Of a stretch of DNA of 64,000 bases, positions 1-7,367 are shown piece by piece. The notes beneath the pieces are model-generated. The model saw only the letters and a list, made by a program, of their open reading frames with translations. It was not told the origin of the DNA and made no database searches. A program made the position numbers and the translations under genes. The DNA lies in contig NZ_JMHT01000003.1 in assembly GCF_001905655.1 (NCBI RefSeq), positions 62,001 through 126,000 on the forward strand. Reading direction: 5' to 3'. Source of the stretch: Mycobacterium sp. ST-F2 (GTDB lineage: Bacteria; Actinomycetota; Actinomycetes; Mycobacteriales; Mycobacteriaceae). Each line of letters starts with the position of its first letter. The stretch's first letter is position 1.

Positions 1-813
1 GAGTTCGCCGATCTGCCAGGCGCGTTCGTAGCGCTGCCACCGGTAGACCTCGGGCACCGAGAACGTCGGGATCAGCGTGCGCTCCTGCGGCACCCCACCG
101 AACGACGCGCGCGCTGCCGCGCGGTAGGCGGGCTCATCGGCCAGCGCCTCCTGCTTGTCCGGCGATACCGGTCCGTTGTGCGCCGGGATGGAGAAGCACG
201 GCGTGCGCTGGAAGACGGTCAGTTGCGCGGCCTGCGCGGCGATCAGCGGAATGGACTGGATACCCGACGATCCGGTGCCGATCACCCCGACCCGCTTGCC
301 GGTGAAGTCGACCGGCTCGTGCGGCCAGCGGTTGGTGTAATACGTTTCGCCCGTGAAGGTTTCGATGCCCGGGATGTCGGGCACTTTGGGGATCGACAGG
401 CACCCCGTGGCCATCACGAGGTGGCGGCACGTCACGTCGTCGCCGGAGTCGGCGCGCACCCGCCACCGGTCACCATCCCAATGGGCACTGGTGACCCGGG
501 TGCCGAGCGTGATGTCGCGGCGAAGGTCGAACTTGTCGGCGACGTGGTTCAGGTATCTCAGGATTTCCGGCTGGGTCGCGTACTTCTCCGACCACTGCCA
601 GTCCCGTCGCCAATCCGGGTCGAAGCTGAACATGTAGTCGAGGCTGGGGATGTCGACGCGCGCGCCGGGGTAGCGGTTCCAGTACCAGGTGCCGCCGATG
701 TCGTCGGCCGCCTCGAAGACGCGCACAGAAAAGCCGTGCTCGCGCAGTTTGTGGATCAGGTACAGGCCGGCGAACCCGGCTCCGACTACGACGGCGTCGA
801 CTTCGGACGTCAT
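1..813 (-). CDS. Flavin-containing (Baeyer-Villiger-type) monooxygenase, 3' end cut by window
   Basis: The reading frame runs from an ATG at 813 leftward through position 1 without a stop, so 271 N-terminal residues are present and the C-terminus lies outside. An N-terminal Rossmann motif GAGFAG (residues 11-16) binds FAD, and a second motif GVIGTGSSG binds NADPH. The stretch from the fingerprint to WPHEPVDF and the second Rossmann motif closely resembles cyclopentanone/phenylacetone-type Baeyer-Villiger monooxygenases, which insert oxygen next to a ketone carbonyl using FAD, NADPH and O2. The fingerprint FxGxxxHxxxWP reads FTGETYYTNRWP, with Tyr159 where the His is expected. It is divergent from the F420-type gene at 891, with 77 bp between. 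Family assignment is firm; substrate is unknown. Confidence 0.88.
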   Translation of the reverse strand, partial: MTSEVDAVVVGAGFAGLYLIHKLREHGFSVRVFEAADDIGGTWYWNRYPGARVDIPSLDYMFSFDPDWRRDWQWSEKYATQPEILRYLNHVADKFDLRRDITLGTRVTSAHWDGDRWRVRADSGDDVTCRHLVMATGCLSIPKVPDIPGIETFTGETYYTNRWPHEPVDFTGKRVGVIGTGSSGIQSIPLIAAQAAQLTVFQRTPCFSIPAHNGPVSPDKQEALADEPAYRAAARASFGGVPQERTLIPTFSVPEVYRWQRYERAWQIGEL

Positions 814-890
814 TGGCACCTCCGTCAATTCCACGCAAGTATCGCGCCGGGACGGGAACATTTGGGCCGGTTCGCGAGGTTGGGTCAGTC

Positions 891-1322
891 ATGACCGAAT
901 TCACGGACGCCGCGTCCTTCCATGCCTTCAACGCCGCCATCGTCGACGAGTTCCGCGCCAACGGCGGCAAGGTGGGTGGCCAGTTCGAGGGCGGCAACCT
1001 GCTGCTGTTGCACACCACGGGTGCCAAGTCGGGTCAGCCGCGGATGTCGCCGCTGGCCTATCTGCCGGTCGACGGCAAGATCATCATCGTCGGCTCGAAG
1101 GCCGGTGCCGATACCAATCCCGACTGGGTGCACAACCTGCGGGCAAATCCCCACGCGCGCATCGAGATTGGTGAAGACCAATATGACGTCGCCGCGCGCG
1201 AACTGCCCGCGGACGAACGTGATGCCACCTACCCGCTCATCACGGCCGTGGCACCGCAGTTCGCCGACTACCAGGCGAAGACGTCACGCGTCATCCCGCT
1301 GTTCGAGCTCGTTCGCGCCTGA
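891..1322 (+). CDS. Deazaflavin (F420)-dependent nitroreductase-family protein
   Basis: A 143-residue protein of the DDN-like split-barrel family, the usual family length. The motif HTTGAKSGQPR (residues 41-51) and the NPDWVHNLRANP segment (76-87) are typical of the mycobacterial F420H2-dependent quinone reductase/nitroreductase paralogs. Such enzymes use reduced cofactor F420 to reduce quinones or xenobiotics at the cytoplasmic membrane face; the substrate of this one cannot be read from sequence. The ATG at 891 fits the family N-terminus (MTEFTDAASFH). It is monocistronic: divergent from the monooxygenase and convergent with the thiolase, with a strong hairpin just after its stop. Confidence 0.85.
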   Translation: MTEFTDAASFHAFNAAIVDEFRANGGKVGGQFEGGNLLLLHTTGAKSGQPRMSPLAYLPVDGKIIIVGSKAGADTNPDWVHNLRANPHARIEIGEDQYDVAARELPADERDATYPLITAVAPQFADYQAKTSRVIPLFELVRA

Positions 1323-1329
1323 GTGTGGC

Positions 1330-1372
1330 CGCAGCCCCGGCAGAGCAGGGGGACGGATCTGCCGGGGCTGCG
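1330..1372. terminator. Bidirectional hairpin between convergent genes
   Basis: A perfect 15-bp inverted repeat (arms 1330-1344 and 1358-1372, core GCAGCCCCGGCAGA) with a 13-nt loop lies 8 bp after the stop of the F420-type gene and 16 bp beyond the stop of the convergent thiolase. There is no U-tract, as is common for mycobacterial hairpin terminators. Position and symmetry suggest it serves both genes. Confidence 0.7.
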
Positions 1373-1387
1373 TCATTCAGGGTGTCT

Positions 1388-2572
1388 TTACAGCCGCTCG
1401 ATGATGGTGGCGTTGGCCATGCCGCCGCCTTCACACATCACCTGCAGGCCGTAGCGTCCGCCGCGCTGATCGAGGGCGTTGACCAAGGTGCTCATGATGC
1501 GGGCACCGCTGGCGCCCAGCGGGTGGCCGATGGCGATGGCGCCGCCGTTGACGTTGGTCTTCTCGAGGTCAGCGCCGGTATCGGCCGCCCATGCCAGCAC
1601 CACCGACGCGAATGCCTCGTTCACCTCGAACAGGTCGATGTCGGACAGCGACAGGCCGGACCGGGCCAGCACCTTCTCGGTCGCGGGGATGACGCCGGTC
1701 AGCATGTACAGCGGGTCCGAGCCGACGGCGGTCATGGTGTGGATCCGAGCGAGCGGCTTGAGGCCGTGGCTGCGGGCGAACGCGCCGCTGGTGATCATGA
1801 CCGCCGCGCTGCCGTCGGACAGCGGCGACGAGTTGCCGGGCGTAATCTCCCAACGGATTTGGGGGAAGCGCGCGGCATAGGCGTCGCTGTAGAACGCCGG
1901 CTTCAGCCCGGACAGGGTCTCCACCGAGGTGCCGGGCCGGATGATCTCGTCGGCGGTCAGGCCGGCCACCGGCACGAGTTCATTGTCGAACAGCCCGTCC
2001 TTGGCGGCGCGCGCGGCCTTCTCGTGGCTGGCTGCCGAGAACTCGTCCAACTGAGTGCGCGACAGATTCCAGCGCGCCGCGATCAACTCGGCGCTGATGC
2101 CCTGAGGGACAAGGCCGTCGGGGTAGCGCTCGGCCAGGCCCACGCCGAACGGATTGCTGCCCGGCAGGACGGCGGTGCCCATCGGGACGCGGGACATCGA
2201 CTCGACGCCTGCGGCGATCACCGCGTCGTACGACCCGGCCAGGACGCCCTGCGCGGCGAACGAGATGGCCTGCTGCGAGCTGCCGCACTGGCGGTCGACG
2301 GTGGTGCCGGGGACGCTCTCGGGAAAACCGGCACCCAGCAAGGCGCTGCGGCCGATGTTGGCGGCCTGATCGCCGGCCTGCGTCACGGCGCCCGCGATGA
2401 CGTCGTCGACCAGAACCGGGTCGACGCCCGTGCGTTCCACGACCGACCGCAGGCTGTGGGCCAGCAGATCGGCGGGCAGGACGTCGTGCAGCGCGCCGTT
2501 GGCCTTACCCTTGCCGACCGGCGTGCGTACCGCCGCGACGATCACGGCGTCGCGGTCTGTGTATCCGGACAT
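1388..2572 (-). CDS. Acetyl-CoA C-acyltransferase (thiolase, FadA family)
   Basis: A 394-residue thiolase, normal length. The nucleophilic cysteine is C96 (DRQCGSS), the catalytic His is H350 in GHPLGASG, and the second active-site Cys is C380 in CEGGG. These residues form or cleave 3-ketoacyl-CoA in fatty-acid or sterol side-chain degradation. The start is the ATG at 2572, which has AGGAGG about 5 nt upstream; a TTG codon immediately before is in frame but less likely. It is divergent from the HxlR-type regulator at 2655, which may control it. Several paralogs exist in any mycobacterium, so no FadA number is given. Confidence 0.9.
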   Translation of the reverse strand: MSGYTDRDAVIVAAVRTPVGKGKANGALHDVLPADLLAHSLRSVVERTGVDPVLVDDVIAGAVTQAGDQAANIGRSALLGAGFPESVPGTTVDRQCGSSQQAISFAAQGVLAGSYDAVIAAGVESMSRVPMGTAVLPGSNPFGVGLAERYPDGLVPQGISAELIAARWNLSRTQLDEFSAASHEKAARAAKDGLFDNELVPVAGLTADEIIRPGTSVETLSGLKPAFYSDAYAARFPQIRWEITPGNSSPLSDGSAAVMITSGAFARSHGLKPLARIHTMTAVGSDPLYMLTGVIPATEKVLARSGLSLSDIDLFEVNEAFASVVLAWAADTGADLEKTNVNGGAIAIGHPLGASGARIMSTLVNALDQRGGRYGLQVMCEGGGMANATIIERL

Positions 2573-2581
2573 CAAATCCTC

Positions 2582-2605
2582 CTGAGTATTGCTTCCTATA
2601 CCCAG
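2582..2605. promoter_or_regulatory. Candidate operator dyad between thiolase and HxlR gene
   Basis: An inverted repeat with 8-bp arms and one mismatch (CTGAGTAT at 2582-2589, ATACCCAG at 2598-2605) separated by 8 bp. The half-site CTGAGTA recurs at 2615-2621, 33 bp away or about three helical turns. The position just upstream of the thiolase Shine-Dalgarno and in the divergent control region suits a winged-helix HxlR dimer. Binding by the neighbouring regulator is inference. Confidence 0.35.
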
Positions 2606-2641
2606 ATCTAACAGCTGAGTACAGTCGGATCAACCCAGCGG

Positions 2642-2647
2642 TAGAGT
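2642..2647 (+). promoter_or_regulatory. -10 hexamer TAGAGT, leaderless start of HxlR gene
   Basis: TAGAGT ends 7 nt before the ATG at 2655 and no Shine-Dalgarno is visible, so transcription probably begins at the start codon. This argues for the ATG rather than the in-frame GTG at 2646, which overlaps the hexamer. Confidence 0.45.
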
Positions 2648-2654
2648 GATTCGC

Positions 2655-3131
2655 ATGACAGTGCTGCAGGGTGTCCTCGCCGACCGCGACAAGTGGTCGG
2701 CCGTCGGCCAGTGCGCCATCGAGAAGACGATGTCGCTGGTCGGCACCAAATCCGCCATGCTGCTCCTGCGCGAGGCCTATTACGGCACAACGCGTTTCGA
2801 TGACTTCGCCAAGCGGGTCGGGATCACCAAGGCGGCCACGTCGGCCCGGCTGGCCGAGCTGGTGGAGGCCGGCCTGCTGACCAAACAGCCCTACCGCGAG
2901 CCGGGACAGCGCAGCCGTGACGAATACGTGCTGACCCAGGCGGGCACGGACTTCATGCCGGTGGTGTGGGCGATGTTCGAATGGGGCCGGCAGCACCTGG
3001 GTGACACCGGCCTGCGGCTGACCCACCTGGGTTGCGGGGCCGACGCCACCGTTGAGATCCGCTGTGCCGAGGGACACGAGGTCCCGCCCGACGAGCTCGG
3101 GATGAAGCTGGCCCGGCGCCGCGGTCGGTAA
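2655..3131 (+). CDS. HxlR-family transcriptional regulator
   Basis: A 158-residue protein with the HxlR-type winged helix: an N-terminal CAIEKTMSLVGTKSAMLLLRE helix pair, a recognition-helix region GITKAATSARLAELVEAGLL, and a wing preceding RDEYVLTQAG. A C-terminal extension after about residue 115 carries two cysteines (in LGCGAD and EIRCAEGH) and ends in a basic tail. HxlR proteins bind as dimers to dyads and often sense electrophiles or redox state. It is divergent from the thiolase and immediately upstream of the DUF389 gene; either could be a target. The effector is unknown. Confidence 0.85.
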   Translation: MTVLQGVLADRDKWSAVGQCAIEKTMSLVGTKSAMLLLREAYYGTTRFDDFAKRVGITKAATSARLAELVEAGLLTKQPYREPGQRSRDEYVLTQAGTDFMPVVWAMFEWGRQHLGDTGLRLTHLGCGADATVEIRCAEGHEVPPDELGMKLARRRGR

Positions 3132-3134
3132 TCT
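3129..3134 (+). promoter_or_regulatory. -10 hexamer TAATCT, leaderless start of DUF389 gene
   Basis: TAATCT overlaps the TAA stop of the HxlR gene and ends 6 nt before the GTG at 3141. No ribosome binding site is present, so the DUF389 gene may have its own leaderless transcript. Confidence 0.4.
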
Positions 3135-3140
3135 TCGGCC

Positions 3141-4052
3141 GTGCTGCATCTGCGTGTGATCACCCCGCCGGACCTCACCGAGTCGGTGCTCGATCTCTAC
3201 CGGCACCACGGCGGCATTGCCAACGTGGTGGCCCACCCGGGCGCGGCGATCGATCCGCGGGGTGACGTGATCACCGCCGACATCGCCCGCGAAGCCGCCG
3301 ATGGGCTGATCGGCGGGCTCAGGGCGCTCGGTATCGATCAGGACGGCGCCATCACCATGGAGGTGCTCGACACCGTGCTGTCGACCGCCGCCTATCGCGC
3401 CGAGGACGAGATCGACGGTGACGGGGAAGACGCGGTCGTCTGGGACGAGCTGGTGCTGCGCACGCGCGAGCAGAGCAGCCTCGGCATCTCGTACCTGGCG
3501 TTCCTGTGCATCGCGTGTCTGCTGGCTGCCGTCGGCGTGCTGACCGACTCGGCGATCACCGTCGTCGGAGCCATGGTGGTGGGCCCCGAGTTCGGACCAC
3601 TCGCCGCGCTGGCGGTGGCCGTCGTGCGGCGCAAGGGTTACCTGGCCCGGCGCGCGGCGGCGGCCCTGCTCATCGGATTTCCGGTGGCGATGGTCATCAC
3701 AGCATTGGCCACGCTCGGGTTCGAGGCGCTGGGCTGGGTGACGTTGCGCAGCACTCATGAACTCCAGAACGTCGACTTCATCTTCCAGGTCGGGCCGTTC
3801 TCGTTCGTGGTGGCTCTGCTGGCCGGTGCCGCGGGCATGCTGTCCCTGGTGACGTCGAAATCAGCTGCGCTGGTTGGGGTTTTCATCTCGGTGACGACGA
3901 TTCCCGCCGCCGGCATGGCAGTCGTCGCGGCGACCACGCGCGACTGGGACGTGGCTCTGGCATCGGCCGGCCAACTGGCGGTCAACATGGTCGGCATCGT
4001 GGCGGCGGGGGTGCTGGTCCTGGCCGGCTACAACCGGGCGCGCCGCCGCTAG
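3141..4052 (+). CDS. DUF389 family integral membrane protein
   Basis: A 303-residue protein with a soluble N-terminal region (about 1-110) and roughly six hydrophobic segments from residue 115 to the end. The segment VVGAMVVGPEFGPLAALA after the first helix is characteristic of DUF389 (TIGR00341-like) proteins. Their function is not established. The N-terminus MLHLRVITPPD matches the usual start and supports the GTG at 3141, 9 bp after the HxlR gene. It ends in a basic motif (NRARRR) expected to face the cytoplasm. Confidence 0.82.
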   Translation: MLHLRVITPPDLTESVLDLYRHHGGIANVVAHPGAAIDPRGDVITADIAREAADGLIGGLRALGIDQDGAITMEVLDTVLSTAAYRAEDEIDGDGEDAVVWDELVLRTREQSSLGISYLAFLCIACLLAAVGVLTDSAITVVGAMVVGPEFGPLAALAVAVVRRKGYLARRAAAALLIGFPVAMVITALATLGFEALGWVTLRSTHELQNVDFIFQVGPFSFVVALLAGAAGMLSLVTSKSAALVGVFISVTTIPAAGMAVVAATTRDWDVALASAGQLAVNMVGIVAAGVLVLAGYNRARRR

Positions 4053-4100
4053 CTTTCTCCACCCTGCGACCAGCCCGTTCTTGTGGTGGGATCGATCGCT

Positions 4101-7100
4101 ATGGCAATCAAGGTGGCGCTGGAGCACCGCACCAGCTACACGTTCGACCGGCTGGTCAAGGTATATCCACATGTGGTGCGGCTGCGCCCGGCGCCGCACT
4201 CACGCACCCCGATCGAGGCCTACTCGCTGACTGTCGAACCGGCCGACCACTTCATCAACTGGCAGCAGGACGCCTTCGGTAACTTCGTGGGACGCTTGGT
4301 CTTTCCGAACCGCGCCACCAGCCTCAGCATCACGGTCGGGCTGATCGCCGACCTCAAGGTCATCAACCCCTTCGACTTCTTCATCGAGGAGTGGGCCGAG
4401 ACCGTCCCGTTCGCCTACCCGGACAATCTGCTCGAGGACCTCAAGCCCTACCTGCGCCCCGTCGACGATGCCGACGATCTGACGGCGCACTGGGTCCAGA
4501 ACTTCGACGTGGTGCCGGGCACGGGCACCATCGACTTCCTGGTGTCGCTGAACCGGGCGGTCAACGCCGACGTCGGTTACAGCGTCCGCCTCGAAGCCGG
4601 TGTCCAGACGCCGGATTTCACGCTGCGCACCGGCATCGGCTCCTGTCGAGACTCCGCCTGGCTCCTGGTCGCGATCCTGCGGAAGATGGGCTTCGCGGCC
4701 CGCTTCGTCTCCGGCTACCTGGTGCAGCTGAGCGCCGACATCGAGGCGCTCGACGGGCCGTCGGGCCCCGTCGCCGACTTCACCGACCTGCACGCCTGGA
4801 CCGAGGTCTACATCCCGGGCGCCGGCTGGGTCGGTCTGGACCCGACCTCGGGCCTGCTGGCAGGGGAGGGCCACATCCCGCTGTCGGCCACGCCGCACCC
4901 CGAGTCGGCCGCGCCGATCACCGGTGCCGTCGAGCCCTGCGAATCCACCCTCGATTTCGTCAACGTGGTGACACGGGTGCACGAAGACCCGCGCGTCACC
5001 CTGCCGTACACCGAACAGGCGTGGGAGTCGATCCAGGCCCTCGGCGCCGTCATCGACGAGCGGATGGCCGAGCGCGATGTACGGCTGACCGTCGGCGGTG
5101 AACCCACCTTCGTCTCGATCGACAACCAGACCGACGCGGAATGGAACACCGCTGCCGACGGGCCGCACAAACGCACACTCGCCTCGGCACTCACCGCGCA
5201 ACTGAAAGACGCCTGGGCGCCCGGTGGGCTGGTACAGCGGAGCCAGGGCAAGTGGTATCCGGGAGAGCCGTTGCCGCGCTGGCAGATCGGTCTGATGTGG
5301 CGCACCGACGGGACACCGCTGTGGACCGATCCCGGGCTGTTGGCCGATCCGTGGTCCGGCGAATCCCACGCGGTGGCACCGGACGTGGACCGCCTGCTGC
5401 TCACCGAGATCGCCACCGGGCTCGGGCTGCCGGACAGCCAGGTGCGTCCGGCGTATGAGGACGCCCTCGCTAGGTTGGCCGACGCCGTGCGCCGGCCGGA
5501 CGGGGACCCGGTCACCGACGACCTGGCGGACGACGGCGCGGCACAGCGGAAAGCCCTGGTGGACAAGCTGGATGCGGCCGTGACCGAACCCGCCGCGCAC
5601 GTCCTGCCGTTACACCGGCGCGACGATGACACCGGGTGGGTCTCGGCCGACTGGCAGCTGCGCCGTGGGCGAGTTGTCCTGACTGCCGGCGATTCACCCG
5701 CGGGGCTGCGGCTGCCGCTGAACTCGATCAGCTGGCAGTCGCCGCGGCCGGTGCCCGACGCCGATCCGCTGGCGCCGCGGCGGGCACAGGTCGCGCCGCG
5801 GCCCGCGGCGGTCGTCAGCGCCGACGGCGCACCGACCACCGCCCTGGTGGCTGAGGTGCGCGACGGCCTGTTGTACGTATTCCTGCCGCCAACAACAACA
5901 TTCGATGATTTCGCCGATCTGATCGGATGGATCGAGAAGGCCGCCGCAAACCTCGGCGTGCCCGTCGTCATCGAGGGCTACGGACCACCGTCCGACCCGC
6001 GGCTGCAGCAGATGACCGTCACCCCCGACCCGGGCGTCATCGAGGTCAACGTGGCGCCCACAGCCTCGTTCGCCGAGCAGGCCGCACAACTGGAGACCCT
6101 GTACGAGGCGGCCCGGCAGGCGCGTCTCGGCACCGAGGCCTTCGACGTCGACGGCACCCACGGCGGCACGGGCGGCGGCAACCACATCACCCTCGGCGGC
6201 ACCACACCCGCCGACTCACCGCTGCTGCGCCGGCCCGACCTGCTGGTGTCGATGCTGACGTACTGGCAACGGCACCCGGCGCTGTCATACCTGTTCTCCG
6301 GCCGGTTCATCGGGACGACGTCGCAAGCCCCCCGCGCCGACGAGGGGCGCATCGAGGCACTGTACGAGCTGGAGATCGCGTTCGCGGAGATCGACCGCGT
6401 CGCTCAGGACGGACCCTGGATCATCGACCGTGCCCTCCGGCACCTCCTGACCGACATCACCGGCAACACGCACCGTGCCGAGTTCTGCATCGACAAGCTC
6501 TACAGCCCCGACAGTGCCCGCGGCCGGCTCGGCCTGCTGGAACTGCGCGGCTTCGAGATGCCGCCGCATTTCCAGATGGCCATGGTGCAGTCGCTGCTGG
6601 TGCGGTCGCTGGTCGCCTGGTTCTGGGACGAGCCGCTGCGTGCCCCGCTCATCCGGCACGGCGAGAACCTGCACGGCCGATACCTGCTACCGCACTTCAT
6701 CATTCAAGACATCGCCGAGGTAGCCACCGACCTGCGGGCGCACGGCATCGAATTCGACACCAGCTGGCTGGACCCCTTCACCGAGTTCCGCTTTCCCCGG
6801 ATCGGCAGCGTGATCCTGGACGGCGTCGAGATGGAACTGCGTGGCGCCATCGAACCGTGGAACACCCTGGGCGAGGAGTCCACCGGCACCGGCACCGCCC
6901 GCTACGTCGACTCCTCGGTGGAGCGGCTGCAGGTCCGGCTGGTCGGCGCCGACCGGCACCGGTACCTCGTGACGGTGAACGGCCATCCCATCCCGCTGCT
7001 GGCCACCGACAACCCCGACGTCCAGGTCGGCGGCGTCCGATACCGGGCCTGGCAGCCACCGAGCGCGCTGCACCCGACCATCACCGTCGACGGGCCGCTG

Positions 7101-7367
7101 CGGTTCGAGCTGATCGACGGGTTCACCGGGTTCTCCAAAGGCGGCTGCACGTACCACGTCTCGCACCCGGGCGGGCGCGCATACGACACCCCACCGGTCA
7201 ATGCCGTCGAGGCGGAGTCTCGGCGCGGTCGCCGTTTCGAAGCCATCGGATTCACCCCTGGCACGGTCGATCTGGCCGATCTCAGGGAGAAGCGGGCCCG
7301 CCAATCCACCGACGGCGGTGCGTCGGGCGTCCTCGATTTGCGCCGGGTGCGTACCGTTCTGCGGTAA
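4101..7367 (+). CDS. Transglutaminase-like protein fused to DUF2126 putative amidoligase
   Basis: A 1088-residue two-part protein matching the M. tuberculosis Rv2566 type. Residues 1 to about 290 are a bacterial transglutaminase-like N-terminal domain plus papain-fold core with a visible triad: C182 in GSCRDSAW, H231 in LHAWTEVY and D247 in GLDPTSG. The rest is DUF2126, classed in domain databases as a putative amidoligase with a glutamine-synthetase-like fold. Its glycine-rich patch DGTHGGTGGGNH and the later IGTTSQAPRADEGR segment are visible. The predicted chemistry is formation and processing of an amide or isopeptide bond; the substrate is unknown. No signal peptide, so it acts in the cytoplasm. 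Its TAA overlaps the next ATG (TAATG), so the two are translationally coupled. The start at 4101 matches the family N-terminus MAIKVALEHRTSY. Confidence 0.88.
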   Translation: MAIKVALEHRTSYTFDRLVKVYPHVVRLRPAPHSRTPIEAYSLTVEPADHFINWQQDAFGNFVGRLVFPNRATSLSITVGLIADLKVINPFDFFIEEWAETVPFAYPDNLLEDLKPYLRPVDDADDLTAHWVQNFDVVPGTGTIDFLVSLNRAVNADVGYSVRLEAGVQTPDFTLRTGIGSCRDSAWLLVAILRKMGFAARFVSGYLVQLSADIEALDGPSGPVADFTDLHAWTEVYIPGAGWVGLDPTSGLLAGEGHIPLSATPHPESAAPITGAVEPCESTLDFVNVVTRVHEDPRVTLPYTEQAWESIQALGAVIDERMAERDVRLTVGGEPTFVSIDNQTDAEWNTAADGPHKRTLASALTAQLKDAWAPGGLVQRSQGKWYPGEPLPRWQIGLMWRTDGTPLWTDPGLLADPWSGESHAVAPDVDRLLLTEIATGLGLPDSQVRPAYEDALARLADAVRRPDGDPVTDDLADDGAAQRKALVDKLDAAVTEPAAHVLPLHRRDDDTGWVSADWQLRRGRVVLTAGDSPAGLRLPLNSISWQSPRPVPDADPLAPRRAQVAPRPAAVVSADGAPTTALVAEVRDGLLYVFLPPTTTFDDFADLIGWIEKAAANLGVPVVIEGYGPPSDPRLQQMTVTPDPGVIEVNVAPTASFAEQAAQLETLYEAARQARLGTEAFDVDGTHGGTGGGNHITLGGTTPADSPLLRRPDLLVSMLTYWQRHPALSYLFSGRFIGTTSQAPRADEGRIEALYELEIAFAEIDRVAQDGPWIIDRALRHLLTDITGNTHRAEFCIDKLYSPDSARGRLGLLELRGFEMPPHFQMAMVQSLLVRSLVAWFWDEPLRAPLIRHGENLHGRYLLPHFIIQDIAEVATDLRAHGIEFDTSWLDPFTEFRFPRIGSVILDGVEMELRGAIEPWNTLGEESTGTGTARYVDSSVERLQVRLVGADRHRYLVTVNGHPIPLLATDNPDVQVGGVRYRAWQPPSALHPTITVDGPLRFELIDGFTGFSKGGCTYHVSHPGGRAYDTPPVNAVEAESRRGRRFEAIGFTPGTVDLADLREKRARQSTDGGASGVLDLRRVRTVLR

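Noticed and set aside
2505..3758. 417-codon minus-strand frame opposite HxlR and DUF389 genes
   Set aside because: Composition (His/Gln/Arg/Gly) is typical of antisense of high-GC genes, and both sense genes are clearly recognised.
5927..7366. Long open frame continuing upstream of the ATP-grasp gene
   Set aside because: It is a shadow of the transglutaminase-amidoligase gene in another frame, Arg-rich and without homology; the real start is the ATG at 7367.
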